The translations under genes were made by a program, and so were the position numbers. A stretch of 64,000 nucleotides of DNA from Paenibacillus sp. HWE-109 (GTDB taxonomy: Bacteria; Bacillota; Bacilli; Paenibacillales; NBRC-103111), in contig NZ_CP091881.1 in NCBI RefSeq assembly GCF_022163125.1, forward strand, positions 6,703,501 to 6,767,500, in the 5' to 3' direction. Shown piece after piece: positions 44,599-53,489 of the stretch. Position 1 is the first letter of the stretch. The number at the start of each line of letters is the position of its first letter. The notes beneath the pieces were generated by a model. That model was not told the DNA's origin. It did not search any database and worked only from the letters and a program-made list of their open reading frames with translations.

Positions 44599-45004
44599 CT
44601 ATCCACGATAAAAAAATGTATACGTATGTTTCTTGTCTGGGTTACCTATGACCGTGCAAGCTTTACCCTTCATGATTGGCTTGAAAAGCCGCGAACCTAC
44701 AAATGAATTATGAACATCCGGTCCAAAAAAATCCACGCCTCGTCCCATTCCCTTTAACTTGCCCATACATATATAAGTTTTCAGCAACGACCAGTTTTGC
44801 TCCGACAGTCATGGCCCCTGACACAAAACTATCCTGAAAGATAAAAACAATTCATCCTACTTGCGCACATTGAAAGACAACCTTTGCCTGATTCATAATG
44901 GCCTTCGACCGATCCTTGTCCATAAGGTCATCTTTCTCTACCCTTACCCCTGATGGGACTGTCGCTTTCCCGCTCATACTCATCAGTCTAACCGACTCTC
45001 CCAT
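44599..45004 (-). pseudogene. NAD-dependent epimerase/dehydratase remnant
   Basis: Opens with AGGAGG and MGESVRLMSM, then VVFQCAQVG and a stop; after frameshifts VSGAMTVGAKLVVAENLYMY, DFFGPDVHNSFVGSRLF and VIGNPDKKHTYTF appear in other frames. These are familiar motifs of the atypical SDR epimerase family (NLYMYG, SDFFGPGV, GDPDxPHTYTYV). Several frameshifts and an internal deletion make it non-functional. Confidence 0.75.
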
Positions 45005-45005
45005 T

Positions 45006-45443
45006 TTATTTTATCCTCCTAATCGATTTTGTGGATAAAATAAATATAAACCCTATAGCAACTATAGGGTCAATACTCTTCGAACGGAAACTTGGAGTTC
45101 CACAATAGAGGGCAGTAATATAATCCCCTCCTGGTATGATTCGGGTAAAATCCGTTGAAGCTTGATCTCCCAAGGAGTTTATTGTAATACAAAATTCCAG
45201 ATCGGAATCGTTACGGTCGAATGTCATGATGTTCTCATGGTAGAAACTACTTGGCTTCAATCGATCAGATTGTTTCGTTAAATATTCCTTTAACAGCTGT
45301 AGGATAACATCTGAAATATGGATATCTCCAAGTTCATTAACCAACATTTTTAGCTGCAGGGCGTAGGCTTTTAGAGTTTGTATACTAAATCCCTGAATAC
45401 GCTTATCAGCCTCATACAGTTTCCACAATTGACTTATATTCAT
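45006..45443 (-). pseudogene. Chimera: integrase N-terminal domain joined to an effector-binding domain fragment
   Basis: Residues 1-63 (from MNISQLWKLYEADKRI, GFSIQTLKAYALQLKMLVNE, LKEYLTKQSDRLKPSSF) match the core-binding domain of XerD-type integrases. Immediately after, NIMTFDRNDSDLEFCITINS and TRIIPGGDYITALYCGTP match the GyrI/BmrR-type effector-binding domain. The integrase catalytic domain and most of the other protein are absent, so a deletion joined two remnants in frame. Translation is possible (GGGAGG upstream of the ATG at 45443). Confidence 0.6.
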
Positions 45444-45446
45444 AAT

Positions 45447-45499
45447 AAAACCTCCCATTAGTCCTATTAAATCTAGCTTTTCTTCTAATGGGAGGTTTT
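45447..45499. repeat. Perfect 15-bp inverted repeat over the chimera's ribosome site
   Basis: AAAACCTCCCATTAG (45447-45461) and its complement (45485-45499) with a 23-base loop. The right-to-left transcript would hide GGGAGG, the ribosome site of the downstream frame. It could instead be a terminator or an insertion-element end. Confidence 0.65.
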
Positions 45500-45562
45500 A
45501 ATATGATAAAATACTTATAAATCCCACTATAGCCAAACGGCCAAAGCGGATATAATCTTACT

Positions 45563-46066
45563 CTAAATTACTGGAGGTAGCGCTCCGTACTCGGCCCACT
45601 GCTCTTTTGTCGGGCCGTAAAGATCCGGCACACAAAGGCCTGCCTGACGCATCAGGACTGTCATCTGACCACGATGATGAATCTCATGCTTTACGAGAAT
45701 ATCCAGCATTAAGCCGTTTGGCCATTGATCACCATACATATCGCTCATGATAAGCAGATTCTCATCTTTCCAACTGGACTGTATAGCATCAAGGAGCGCT
45801 TGTGAAGTCCTCTTATAGACTGACGCGATGTCTGCTGCCGAAGCTGGCACCGGCATATCTTCGCCCGGTCCTTCGAAAGACAGTCCCGTAAGAGATGGCA
45901 TTTCGTGCAACATCTGTACAAGATGCCATGCAACACGTCCAAGCGTTCTATGATCGCTTGTTATCTGTTGGCCAAGAGACTCGTCGGTCAGCATCTCCAG
46001 TGTCCGCATTGTTGCTTCCGTTTCATTCTGCCAAGTTGCGGCAAAATCTTTAATGTGTTTATACAT
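45563..46066 (-). CDS. DinB-family metal-dependent protein, LexA-controlled
   Basis: 167 aa four-helix bundle; His triad in VAWHLVQMLHE and KHEIHHRGQMTVLMRQ. DinB/YfiT-type proteins are thiol-S-transferase-like and many are damage-inducible. ATG at 46066 is 9 bases after AAGGAG; an ATG at 46075 abuts it. A perfect SOS box lies between -35 and -10 of its promoter, supporting damage induction. Confidence 0.88.
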   Translation of the reverse strand: MYKHIKDFAATWQNETEATMRTLEMLTDESLGQQITSDHRTLGRVAWHLVQMLHEMPSLTGLSFEGPGEDMPVPASAADIASVYKRTSQALLDAIQSSWKDENLLIMSDMYGDQWPNGLMLDILVKHEIHHRGQMTVLMRQAGLCVPDLYGPTKEQWAEYGALPPVI

Positions 46067-46101
46067 ATCCAACATCTCCTTTTTGTAATGGAATTAAGTT
46101 T

Positions 46102-46130
46102 ATTATACCGAACACTAGTTCGCAAGTAAA
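46102..46130 (-). promoter_or_regulatory. Promoter with perfect LexA (SOS) box for the DinB gene
   Basis: TTTACT (46125-46130), 17-bp spacer, TATAAT (46102-46107). The spacer contains CGAAC-ACTA-GTTCG (46109-46122), a perfect match to the Gram-positive SOS box (CGAAC-N4-GTTCG). Confidence 0.88.
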
Positions 46131-46284
46131 TATTTACATTTACTTAAACTACCTCCGTTAACCAAACGAAGCTGCCGAAAATCATTGCGCTAATTGCTCA
46201 GACCTATACACCTATTTCTTGGCCCTTCAGCAACAAGATGAGCTCTCACTACTTGATCCCTTGTTATGATTAGAAACATAATCG

Positions 46285-46587
46285 TCGGCAATCGGACATT
46301 GTCCGATAACTAAAAGAGCCCGCGGTTTACGCAGACTTCTAAGACACGCCTTATATATGGCAGTAGTATGCGGGATACGTGATGCTCGTAAAAAGAAAAC
46401 GACAGAAGAAATTATCCCACGAAATAAAAGATTAAGAGAATTTTACGATAAGAAACGAAATGAAGGTAAGCCCTTCAGGGTAGCCATCATCGCTTGTGTT
46501 AATAAGCTTTTACATTGGATTTATGCATTACTAAAAAGCAAATCAGATTTCCAAAATACAGACCAAAAATTAGCTGGTTTAGTTTAG
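46285..46587 (+). pseudogene. C-terminal fragment of an IS110-type transposase
   Basis: Plus-strand frame from upstream of the only ATG (46357) reads KRARGLRRLLRHALYMAVVC, then NKRLREFYDKKRNEGKPF and RVAIIACVNKLLHWIYALLK, the C-terminal part of IS110/IS116/IS902 transposases. The N-terminal RuvC-like domain and start are lost. Confidence 0.75.
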
Positions 46588-46628
46588 CCCCCGCACTTGA
46601 ACCCCCTACTAGAAACTTATTGGAAATA

Positions 46629-47828
46629 TCAGTTCATAGACTCTGTCGAAATCGTCTCGCATCCGTTGAATAATGCAAAATTTTGAAAGCAATTGTTCAA
46701 GGCTGTTCGCAATTGCTTTGTTGGCTTTATGTCGTTCTCGTACCAGATGTTTTTAACAACGAGCGTCCCGGCTCTTCGCTCCGCGATTACCTCGGCTCGT
46801 CCGATGATGCTTTCTCCGTATATTAGAGGCAACACATAATAGCCGAATTTCCGTTTGATTGCAGGCGTGTAAATCTCCCAGGTGTAATCGAATCCAAACA
46901 ATACGTTGATCAGTTTTCTGTCCCATATGAAATTATCTAGTGGGGCAATCAGCTCGCAGCGCCATTTCGGCGCCGGATTTTGCAGAACGGCTTCAATAAG
47001 CGGCAAGTCCTCCGCGCGGCAGTACAGTATATCCTTCAATTGTTCCACGGCAACAGCAACAATGCGAGCTTCGTACAACAGTTGGCGGAAAACCTCGTTG
47101 CGCTGCTCCGCTTTCAATCCCCATATGTTCAGCCAGGCATCGGATGCGCGATTCCATAAAAGGCCAACAGCGCCGATTCGACGCAGTACCCGCCACTTGT
47201 GATGCTCATGCTCGCCCTCCAGCGGCTCCGGTGCATTCAGCAGATTTGGCTGTATGTACTTTCCAGCGATATCGTAATATTTACGCGTTCCTTTTTTGTG
47301 ATGTATAATCAACTCGCCTGTCGAGTACATCTGCTCCAGCACCGACCGGGATGAATTGTTTCCGCTGCTCCAGTGGATGACCGATTGCCACGTGAAATTT
47401 CCATCCAATTTTAGATCATCCGAACTTAGCGCACCGTGATTTTGGATGTGAGCTCGTACTTGCTCTATCAACGCTTCCATTTCGGGATAGCGCTTGGCAT
47501 GTTGTCGGGCGGCCTGCCTGTACCGCTCAAAATACGGCCAGTCCTCGACAGGAATAATGGCCAAATTCTTGTCGGGATAATCGACAAGGCTTCTATCTTG
47601 ATACAGCAACTCGGCGAGCATGTTCTTGGTAAATCCTTTGATTCGCGACTGCAACACCAGTTCGGCGTTTTTTCCGCAAACATCGATGGGATCGTATTGA
47701 ATACAGCCGACCTGCCGCACAAAATCCAATACTCCCTGCTTTCCGGTAAATTGATATTCGCCCAACAGCCCGTGCTTCAATAGCAGAAATTGCCGTGCCT
47801 GGCGGTTTGTCAATTGGATCATGTACAC
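46629..47828 (-). CDS. Winged-helix DNA glycosylase, AlkZ/YcaQ-like
   Basis: 399 aa of the HTH_42 superfamily that includes AlkZ and E. coli YcaQ, which unhook interstrand crosslinks or remove alkylated bases. The N-terminal motif QVGCIQYDPIDV contains the QxD catalytic pattern as in YcaQ; other features are RKYYDIAGKYIQP and IAPLDNFIWDRKLINVLFGF. Start: GTG at 47828 with AAGGAG 5 bases upstream, or ATG at 47822. Confidence 0.82.
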   Translation of the reverse strand: MYMIQLTNRQARQFLLLKHGLLGEYQFTGKQGVLDFVRQVGCIQYDPIDVCGKNAELVLQSRIKGFTKNMLAELLYQDRSLVDYPDKNLAIIPVEDWPYFERYRQAARQHAKRYPEMEALIEQVRAHIQNHGALSSDDLKLDGNFTWQSVIHWSSGNNSSRSVLEQMYSTGELIIHHKKGTRKYYDIAGKYIQPNLLNAPEPLEGEHEHHKWRVLRRIGAVGLLWNRASDAWLNIWGLKAEQRNEVFRQLLYEARIVAVAVEQLKDILYCRAEDLPLIEAVLQNPAPKWRCELIAPLDNFIWDRKLINVLFGFDYTWEIYTPAIKRKFGYYVLPLIYGESIIGRAEVIAERRAGTLVVKNIWYENDIKPTKQLRTALNNCFQNFALFNGCETISTESMN

Positions 47829-48016
47829 ATCGTCTCCTTAAGGAAACAAACGGGAGTAGCTTGCACATGATGATGGATGGCGAGGTTGCTTATCTCAATA
47901 AAGTTACTATTTGCTTCTTTCCATAATGATGGTATCCATTGGGGAGCATCATTAGCAAACCCCTTTCCTAATTCTCCAATAACCGAAAATTGCTCTTTTT
48001 CAATGATTTTAACCAC
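47819..48016 (-). pseudogene. Truncated GyrI-like small-molecule-binding protein
   Basis: GTG at 48016 after AGGGGGG; MVKIIEKEQFSVIGELGKGF and PSLWKEANSNFIEISNLA match the first about 45 residues of GyrI-like effector-binding proteins. After NLA the match ends and the frame runs into the AlkZ start, so the gene lost its 3' part. Confidence 0.6.
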
Positions 48017-48146
48017 GCCTATTCCCCCCTATCCGTTGGAAAATACAAAAAAACAAACACATGTTCCCGTTAAATATTACCATTGTCTCGAGCATAAAAA
48101 CAAGAGCTATTGAAAAATAACTGCCCGTTAGCTTAATGACAGTTCG

Positions 48147-48188
48147 AAAAAAATAGTCCCGATGACTGTAATAGCTCACCGGGACTAA
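48147..48188 (-). terminator. Terminator of the XRE regulator gene
   Basis: AGTCCCG/CGGGACT hairpin with TATTTTTTT on the minus strand. Confidence 0.75.
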
Positions 48189-48225
48189 CTTGCAGACCAC
48201 ACTTTATATCCGATTAGTTTTTCCT

Positions 48226-48405
48226 TTATTTAAAATTAAATTGTTTCTTTATAGCTAATAAGGTATCAAAAGACGGATTACAATTTCCTTGCTCAATCTC
48301 ACTTAAATTCCCTTGAGAAATGCCTATTTTGCTCGAGAACTCCACTTGATTCATATTATTTAATTTTCGTAACCTACGAATATTGGGCCCAATATTAATC
48401 ATCAT
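48226..48405 (-). CDS. Small XRE-type HTH protein
   Basis: 59 aa: HTH with NIRRLRKLNNMNQVEFSSKI and GISQGNLSEIEQGNCNPSFD, ending KKQFNFK soon after the HTH. ATG at 48405 or 48402; an in-frame extension to 48495 has no ribosome site. Target unknown. Confidence 0.75.
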   Translation of the reverse strand: MMINIGPNIRRLRKLNNMNQVEFSSKIGISQGNLSEIEQGNCNPSFDTLLAIKKQFNFK

Positions 48406-48427
48406 TTCACATCCAATTAAATAATAA

Positions 48428-48457
48428 ATGTCCCGACCGTCTGATAGATCGGGACTT
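48428..48457 (-). terminator. Hairpin after glmS
   Basis: GTCCCGA/TCGGGAC (48430-48455) about 80 bp after the glmS stop, with a partly T-rich flank. Confidence 0.5.
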
Positions 48458-48532
48458 ATCATGATGCTATGATTACTTACCAACTTTAATGTCACTCAAC
48501 AAAATTCCACTTTTTGCATCAGCTAAAAAAAA

Positions 48533-50362
48533 TCACTCCACCGTCACACTCTTCGCCAAATTACGCGGCTTATCAACATCATTGCCACGCGCCAACGAGG
48601 CATAATAAGAGAGCAACTGCAACGGAATAACCGCCAAGGCAGAGGATAACACATCCAAAGTCTTAGGAATCACAAAAGTACTGTCTACAGACTTCTGCAG
48701 CTCAAGCTCGCCTTCCACGGCGATTCCTAGCACATTAGCGCCGCGGGCCTTCACTTCTTTAATGTTGCTGACCGTTTTCTCGAGCAGGTCATGCTGTGTA
48801 GCCAACGCGATAACTGGAATCCCATCCTCGATCAAAGCCAGTGTACCGTGCTTCAATTCACCAGCTGGGTAAGCTTCAGAGTGGATGTACGAAATCTCTT
48901 TCAGCTTCAATGAGCCTTCCAGAGCTACTGCATAGTCTAATCCTCTACCAATGAAGAAGAGATTATCATGTTTCGCCATCTCTTCAGCAACCACTTTCAA
49001 GGCTTCTGCTTGCCCAAGAATCTCTTCCACTTGGGTAGGAAGCTCTTTCAAAGCTGTGATAACTTCCGTAATTTGCTCAGTTGTTTGCGTACCCAGTGTT
49101 TGAGCCAAATGCAGCCCAAGCAGGTAAAAAGCAATCAGTTGCGACGTATAAGCCTTCGTTGAAGCTACGGCAATCTCAGGCCCCGCCCATGTTGTAATAA
49201 TGTCGTTCGCTTCGCGAGCTACAGAACTGCCAACAACGTTCGTAATAGCCAGAACGTGAGCACCACAGCGCTTGGCTTCACGCAAGGCAGCCAATGTATC
49301 GGCGGTTTCTCCGGATTGGCTAACGACAATAACAAGGGTATCCTTCGTAATAATCGGAGACCGGTAACGATATTCAGACGCTACGTCCGTTTCCACGGGA
49401 ATACGCGCCATTTTCTCAATGACATACTTCCCAACCATGCCCGCATGATAGGCCGTACCACAGGCAACAATATGAACACGACTGATCTTGCGAATCGCTT
49501 CAGCTGTAATCGTCAGTTCGTTTAACGTAACACTGTTTCCATCCGAAGCAATGCGGCTGCCCATCGTATCCCGATAAGCCTTAGGCTGATCGTAGATTTC
49601 CTTCAACATAAAGTGATCAAATCCGGCTTTTTCCGCCGTAATAATGTCCCAATCGACATGAAACATTTCCCTGGAAATAAAGTTGCCTTCGAGCGTCATT
49701 AATTCGACACCTTCTCGTGTTAAAAGCGCCATTTCGCCATCATTCAAAATGAACACATTCCGTGTGTATTCAAGAATAGCAGGGATATCGGAACCGATGA
49801 AGTTCTCACCTTCGCCAATACCAATGATCAATGGACTAGCTTGACGAACAGCAACAAGTCGATCCGGCTCGTACTCTGTCAGTACACCTAGTGCAAATGC
49901 GCCTGTCATAAACTTCACTGCTTTTTGAACGGCTTTAAGAATATCACCCTCATATAAATCAGCGATAAGATGTGAAATCACTTCTGTATCTGTTTCCGAT
50001 ACAAAATTATGCCCTTTAGCAATAAGCTCTTCCTTCAAGGAAATATAATTTTCAATGATTCCGTTATGCACAACAGAGAATTTCAGAGAATTATCTGTAT
50101 GTGGGTGCGAGTTAACATCGGAAGGTTTCCCGTGTGTCGCCCAGCGCGTATGTCCGATTCCAACGCTTCCGTTCAGCGGAGTTTCCTCCAACTTGGATTC
50201 AAGATTCGCGATGCGACCTTTTGCTTTCTTAATCTGCAAGCCATCTGCTGTATATACGGCAACTCCCGCGGAGTCATACCCTCTATATTCGAGCTTTTTG
50301 AGCCCTTCCAATAAAATCTCCTGAGAATTCCGCTTTCCGATATAACCAACGATTCCGCACAT
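48533..50362 (-). CDS. glmS: Glutamine-fructose-6-phosphate aminotransferase
   Basis: Makes glucosamine-6-phosphate, first step of UDP-GlcNAc for peptidoglycan. 609 aa: mature N-terminal MCGIVGYIGKRN with catalytic Cys next to the start, glutaminase motifs GIGHTRWATHGKP and SSETDTEVISHL-type, two SIS domains (VVSQSGETADTLAALREAKR, ALEGSLKLKEISYIHSEAYP) and the terminal NLAKSVTVE. GGAGG lies upstream of the ATG at 50362; the frame extends to 50401 but is not translated there. A glmS ribozyme lies in the 5' leader. Confidence 0.97.
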   Translation of the reverse strand: MCGIVGYIGKRNSQEILLEGLKKLEYRGYDSAGVAVYTADGLQIKKAKGRIANLESKLEETPLNGSVGIGHTRWATHGKPSDVNSHPHTDNSLKFSVVHNGIIENYISLKEELIAKGHNFVSETDTEVISHLIADLYEGDILKAVQKAVKFMTGAFALGVLTEYEPDRLVAVRQASPLIIGIGEGENFIGSDIPAILEYTRNVFILNDGEMALLTREGVELMTLEGNFISREMFHVDWDIITAEKAGFDHFMLKEIYDQPKAYRDTMGSRIASDGNSVTLNELTITAEAIRKISRVHIVACGTAYHAGMVGKYVIEKMARIPVETDVASEYRYRSPIITKDTLVIVVSQSGETADTLAALREAKRCGAHVLAITNVVGSSVAREANDIITTWAGPEIAVASTKAYTSQLIAFYLLGLHLAQTLGTQTTEQITEVITALKELPTQVEEILGQAEALKVVAEEMAKHDNLFFIGRGLDYAVALEGSLKLKEISYIHSEAYPAGELKHGTLALIEDGIPVIALATQHDLLEKTVSNIKEVKARGANVLGIAVEGELELQKSVDSTFVIPKTLDVLSSALAVIPLQLLSYYASLARGNDVDKPRNLAKSVTVE

Positions 50363-50494
50363 AGTATAGTACCTCCATAGTTTTATAAGCCTCTTCAACA
50401 AGGGCTATTTTTCAAAGATCTTAATGTTCATAGATAAAAAGACATGCCTAAATAAATCTATATTTGGACGATCAATAAGTGCATACTGAAATAA

Positions 50495-50680
50495 ATGGAT
50501 GTTGGATACTTGTCAGCCTGGTCGCCCAGACGTTTTTGCTCTCCAACTTAACGGCACTCCTCATGCCGGAAGGTCCCCGCCGAATGTTTCGAACACCTTC
50601 ACCTCGTCAACTCACCTGCGTAGTAGCAGTTTGGCTACATTTCCCGTTCCGCTTGCGAGTTCTGGCGCTATTAGTATGGG
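50495..50680 (-). ncRNA. glmS: glmS ribozyme/riboswitch
   Basis: Minus strand shows the conserved core: AGCGCCAGAACT at the cleavage site, GAGTTGACGAGG, and CATTCGGCGGGGACC, in ribozyme order. Predicted cleavage is 5' of the G at 50668 (A at 50669 before it). GlcN6P activates self-cleavage and lowers glmS mRNA. The rest of 50363-50494 shows no gene. Confidence 0.93.
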
Positions 50681-50762
50681 TCAACCTCTGCCCTGCCTTT
50701 CCTTCTTGAGTCAAATACATCATATTCATTTTATGCGTCTTGTGCAACTTATTTTTTCTTCA

Positions 50763-50812
50763 GAAAATCCCCCAATCCGCTGCAGCCTTGCAAACAACGA
50801 TTGGGGGGATAA
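50763..50812 (-). terminator. Terminator after glmM
   Basis: CCCCCAAT/ATTGGGGG hairpin (50769-50807) followed by TTTT on the minus strand, between glmM and the glmS ribozyme leader. Confidence 0.75.
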
Positions 50813-50818
50813 CCTATA

Positions 50819-52159
50819 TTATACCAATTGCTCTTGGATGACCTTCGCAATATCATGGACATAAGCTTCCACTTGTTCTTTGTCAGGGCCTTCAGCCATA
50901 ACACGAATCAAGGACTCCGTACCAGAAGGACGCACTAACACGCGGCCATTGTCGCCAAGTTCATCTTCCACTTTGCGAATAGCTTCTTCAATCACAGCAT
51001 TGTCTTTCAGCTTGCTCTTGTCAGCTACACGAATATTCACCAGCAATTGCGGGAATTTGCGCATGATGCCTTTTAATTCACTCAGCTTACGGCCAGACTC
51101 CACAATCGTGTTCACCAATTGCAAAGCGGTTAGAATCCCATCACCTGTAGAGATGTAATCCAAGAAAATGACATGACCCGACTGCTCTCCACCTAAGTTA
51201 TAGCCGCCTTTGCGCATTTCTTCCATCACGTAGCGATCGCCAACAGCCGTTTGCATAGCTTTCAGACCTGCTTTTTCAATCCCTTTGAAAAAGCCAATAT
51301 TCGCCATCACCGTCGTCACAATGGTGCCGTGGTTCAGCTTCCCTGCGCGGTTCAACGCCTCGCCCAGAATGCTCAGGATGAAGTCTCCGTCGACTTCCTC
51401 GCCCGTCTCATCGATCGCGATCAGACGATCCGCATCGCCATCAAAAGCAAGACCTATGGCTGCGCCATGTTTCACCACTTCAGCGCGCAGGTTTTCAGGA
51501 TGCGTCGAGCCGCAATGATCGTTGATATTGCGACCGTTCGGCTCAGCGCCGATGGTGATCACTTCCGCTCCCAGCTCGCGGAATATGGTAGGTGCAAGCT
51601 CATAGGCAGAGCCATTCGCACAATCCAGAACGACCTTGTATCCAGCGAAAGACTGGGATACCGTTTCCTTCAAGAACGCCAGATAAGCAAGCTTCGCATC
51701 TGGCTCATCTGTAACCGTACCAATCTCGCCGCCAACTGGGCGAGGCAATTCATCAACAGCAGCATCAAGCAGCTGCTCAATTTCAAGTTCCGTCTCGTCC
51801 AATAGCTTGAAGCCGTCGCCCCCGAAGAACTTAATCCCATTGTCCTCAACAGGATTATGCGAAGCGGAAATCATAACGCCCGCATCTGCGCCAAGCTTCT
51901 TCGTCAAATATGCTACCGCAGGTGTGCTTACCACACCAATTCGAATAACTTCGACACCAATCGACAATAAACCAGCTACTAAAGAAGCCTCCAGCATCGG
52001 CCCCGAAATCCGTGTATCTCTCCCGATCACGACTTTCGGATGCTTTGCTTGTCTAGTTAAGACATAACCGCCGCAGCGACCTACTTTATAAGCTAATTCT
52101 GGTGTCAGCTCGCCATTAGCGACGCCTCGAACACCATCTGTACCAAAATATTTCCCCAT
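50819..52159 (-). CDS. glmM: Phosphoglucosamine mutase
   Basis: Converts GlcN6P to GlcN1P for UDP-GlcNAc. 446 aa: MGKYFGTDGVRGVANGELTP, active-site Ser in MISASHNPVEDNGIKFFGG, metal loop FDGDADRLIAID, sugar-binding GGEQSGHVIF, and phosphate-binding RPSGTESLIRVM. Follows cdaR by 31 bp in the conserved cdaA-cdaR-glmM order; GlmM and CdaA interact in several Firmicutes. Confidence 0.97.
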   Translation of the reverse strand: MGKYFGTDGVRGVANGELTPELAYKVGRCGGYVLTRQAKHPKVVIGRDTRISGPMLEASLVAGLLSIGVEVIRIGVVSTPAVAYLTKKLGADAGVMISASHNPVEDNGIKFFGGDGFKLLDETELEIEQLLDAAVDELPRPVGGEIGTVTDEPDAKLAYLAFLKETVSQSFAGYKVVLDCANGSAYELAPTIFRELGAEVITIGAEPNGRNINDHCGSTHPENLRAEVVKHGAAIGLAFDGDADRLIAIDETGEEVDGDFILSILGEALNRAGKLNHGTIVTTVMANIGFFKGIEKAGLKAMQTAVGDRYVMEEMRKGGYNLGGEQSGHVIFLDYISTGDGILTALQLVNTIVESGRKLSELKGIMRKFPQLLVNIRVADKSKLKDNAVIEEAIRKVEDELGDNGRVLVRPSGTESLIRVMAEGPDKEQVEAYVHDIAKVIQEQLV

Positions 52160-52190
52160 GTCTAATATTCTCCTCTTTCTCTATGACCCA

Positions 52191-53489
52191 TTATGGATTT
52201 GCTGGACTTGCGGTTGGACTTGCCGTTGGACTTGTGCTTGGACTTGTTGAACTAGCAGGTTTTACCGTTTTCTCGCTGATTTCTACTACGGCCTTTACTT
52301 CTTGCGGCATGCCAAGCTTAACATAAGTTGGCAAGTTTAAAGTCACCTTCAGCTCGTGCTTACCAGGTGGTAAATTACTAACATCCAGAATCGCCTGCAC
52401 ATCCTGTAGTTTCATTTGGTCAATAATCGAAGGTGCACCTTCTACGGTGATATTCAGTTGAGCCGATTCCGGCGTTATTACTTTGGTTAAGTAGTTTTCA
52501 TTTTGACCAATAATCGTTAGCGGGACATTCTCCAAAGCTTTCGTCGTAGACGGAACAATTTCTACACGCACCGTTACTTTGGCCGGATCCAGTTGAGTTA
52601 CTTTATTCCTCAAAGGAATGTCCAGTGAATAATCTTTGGTTTCTTTGACATCTTGAATATTCAGTTGCGGTCCTTGATAGAATTCCAACTTATCGACTAC
52701 ATCCTGCGTTCCATAGACAGTCACCTTGTCAGGACTTTGCGTGACCATAGCGATCGCGAATCCTTTTGGTGGCTCGCCGCTTATTTTGAGCTGCAGCGGT
52801 ATCGTTTGGAACGGACTCGTAATCGGTACTTCCACATCGACAACAGAAGGATTCATATTGACGGTGACTTCCTTGCCGTCTTTATCATAAGCTTGCAATC
52901 TAACCTGCTTCGTAACAGCGGATTGCGCCTTATCTACGGAAACTTCGCCGCGCACATTCTCGATCTGATCGAGCTTGCTGGTTTGTGCTGTAATATATAC
53001 CTTGCCCGGTTTAACGATCGGCTGCCCGGCTTTGAGTCCCGCTGCTGGCGTACCTTTCACATTAATGACCACGGGTACTTCTTTCATTTGGAGCTCTTCT
53101 ATAATGACATGCACCGTTCTGGGCACAATCTGTACTTCAACATCCGCTGGGAATCCCACCGGTTTCAACGTTAGTTGATGATCGCCTTTGCCCACCTGCG
53201 TCATATCCAGTTCAATTTGATACGTATTACTTGTTGTCACTTTCTTGACGGAAGCTTCCTTCCCTTTCAAAATGACCTGAACATTAGCCGGTGACATCGA
53301 GGCTATATGATAATGGGTTTCGTCATATTTGGTCGTAATCGCGACGTTATTAATCGTTTCTTCGCGCTCGCGCAAGGGAGAATTGCCCGCAAGATTCGTT
53401 TCCTCCATATGGACGACAACCCATAGCAGAATCCCTACAACAAGCGCAACAATGCGAACAACATTCGTATTTCTCAACCATTTATCCAT
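52191..53489 (-). CDS. cdaR: CdaA regulator with YbbR domains
   Basis: 432 aa: one N-terminal helix (VVRIVALVVGILLWVVVHME) then four YbbR-type outer domains and a low-complexity tail of Ser, Thr, Pro and Ala (about 30 residues, SPTASPTASPANP). Regulates CdaA at the membrane. Start overlaps the cdaA stop by 8 bases, giving translational coupling. Confidence 0.92.
   Translation of the reverse strand: MDKWLRNTNVVRIVALVVGILLWVVVHMEETNLAGNSPLREREETINNVAITTKYDETHYHIASMSPANVQVILKGKEASVKKVTTSNTYQIELDMTQVGKGDHQLTLKPVGFPADVEVQIVPRTVHVIIEELQMKEVPVVINVKGTPAAGLKAGQPIVKPGKVYITAQTSKLDQIENVRGEVSVDKAQSAVTKQVRLQAYDKDGKEVTVNMNPSVVDVEVPITSPFQTIPLQLKISGEPPKGFAIAMVTQSPDKVTVYGTQDVVDKLEFYQGPQLNIQDVKETKDYSLDIPLRNKVTQLDPAKVTVRVEIVPSTTKALENVPLTIIGQNENYLTKVITPESAQLNITVEGAPSIIDQMKLQDVQAILDVSNLPPGKHELKVTLNLPTYVKLGMPQEVKAVVEISEKTVKPASSTSPSTSPTASPTASPANP

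Noticed and set aside
43503..48136. Shared CCCGTTAGCTTAAT near 43506 and 48123
   Set aside because: A 14-base match is expected several times by chance in 64 kb; no longer alignment around it.
48226..48495. Longer start of the small XRE protein at 48495
   Set aside because: The extension crosses a terminator hairpin and has no ribosome site.
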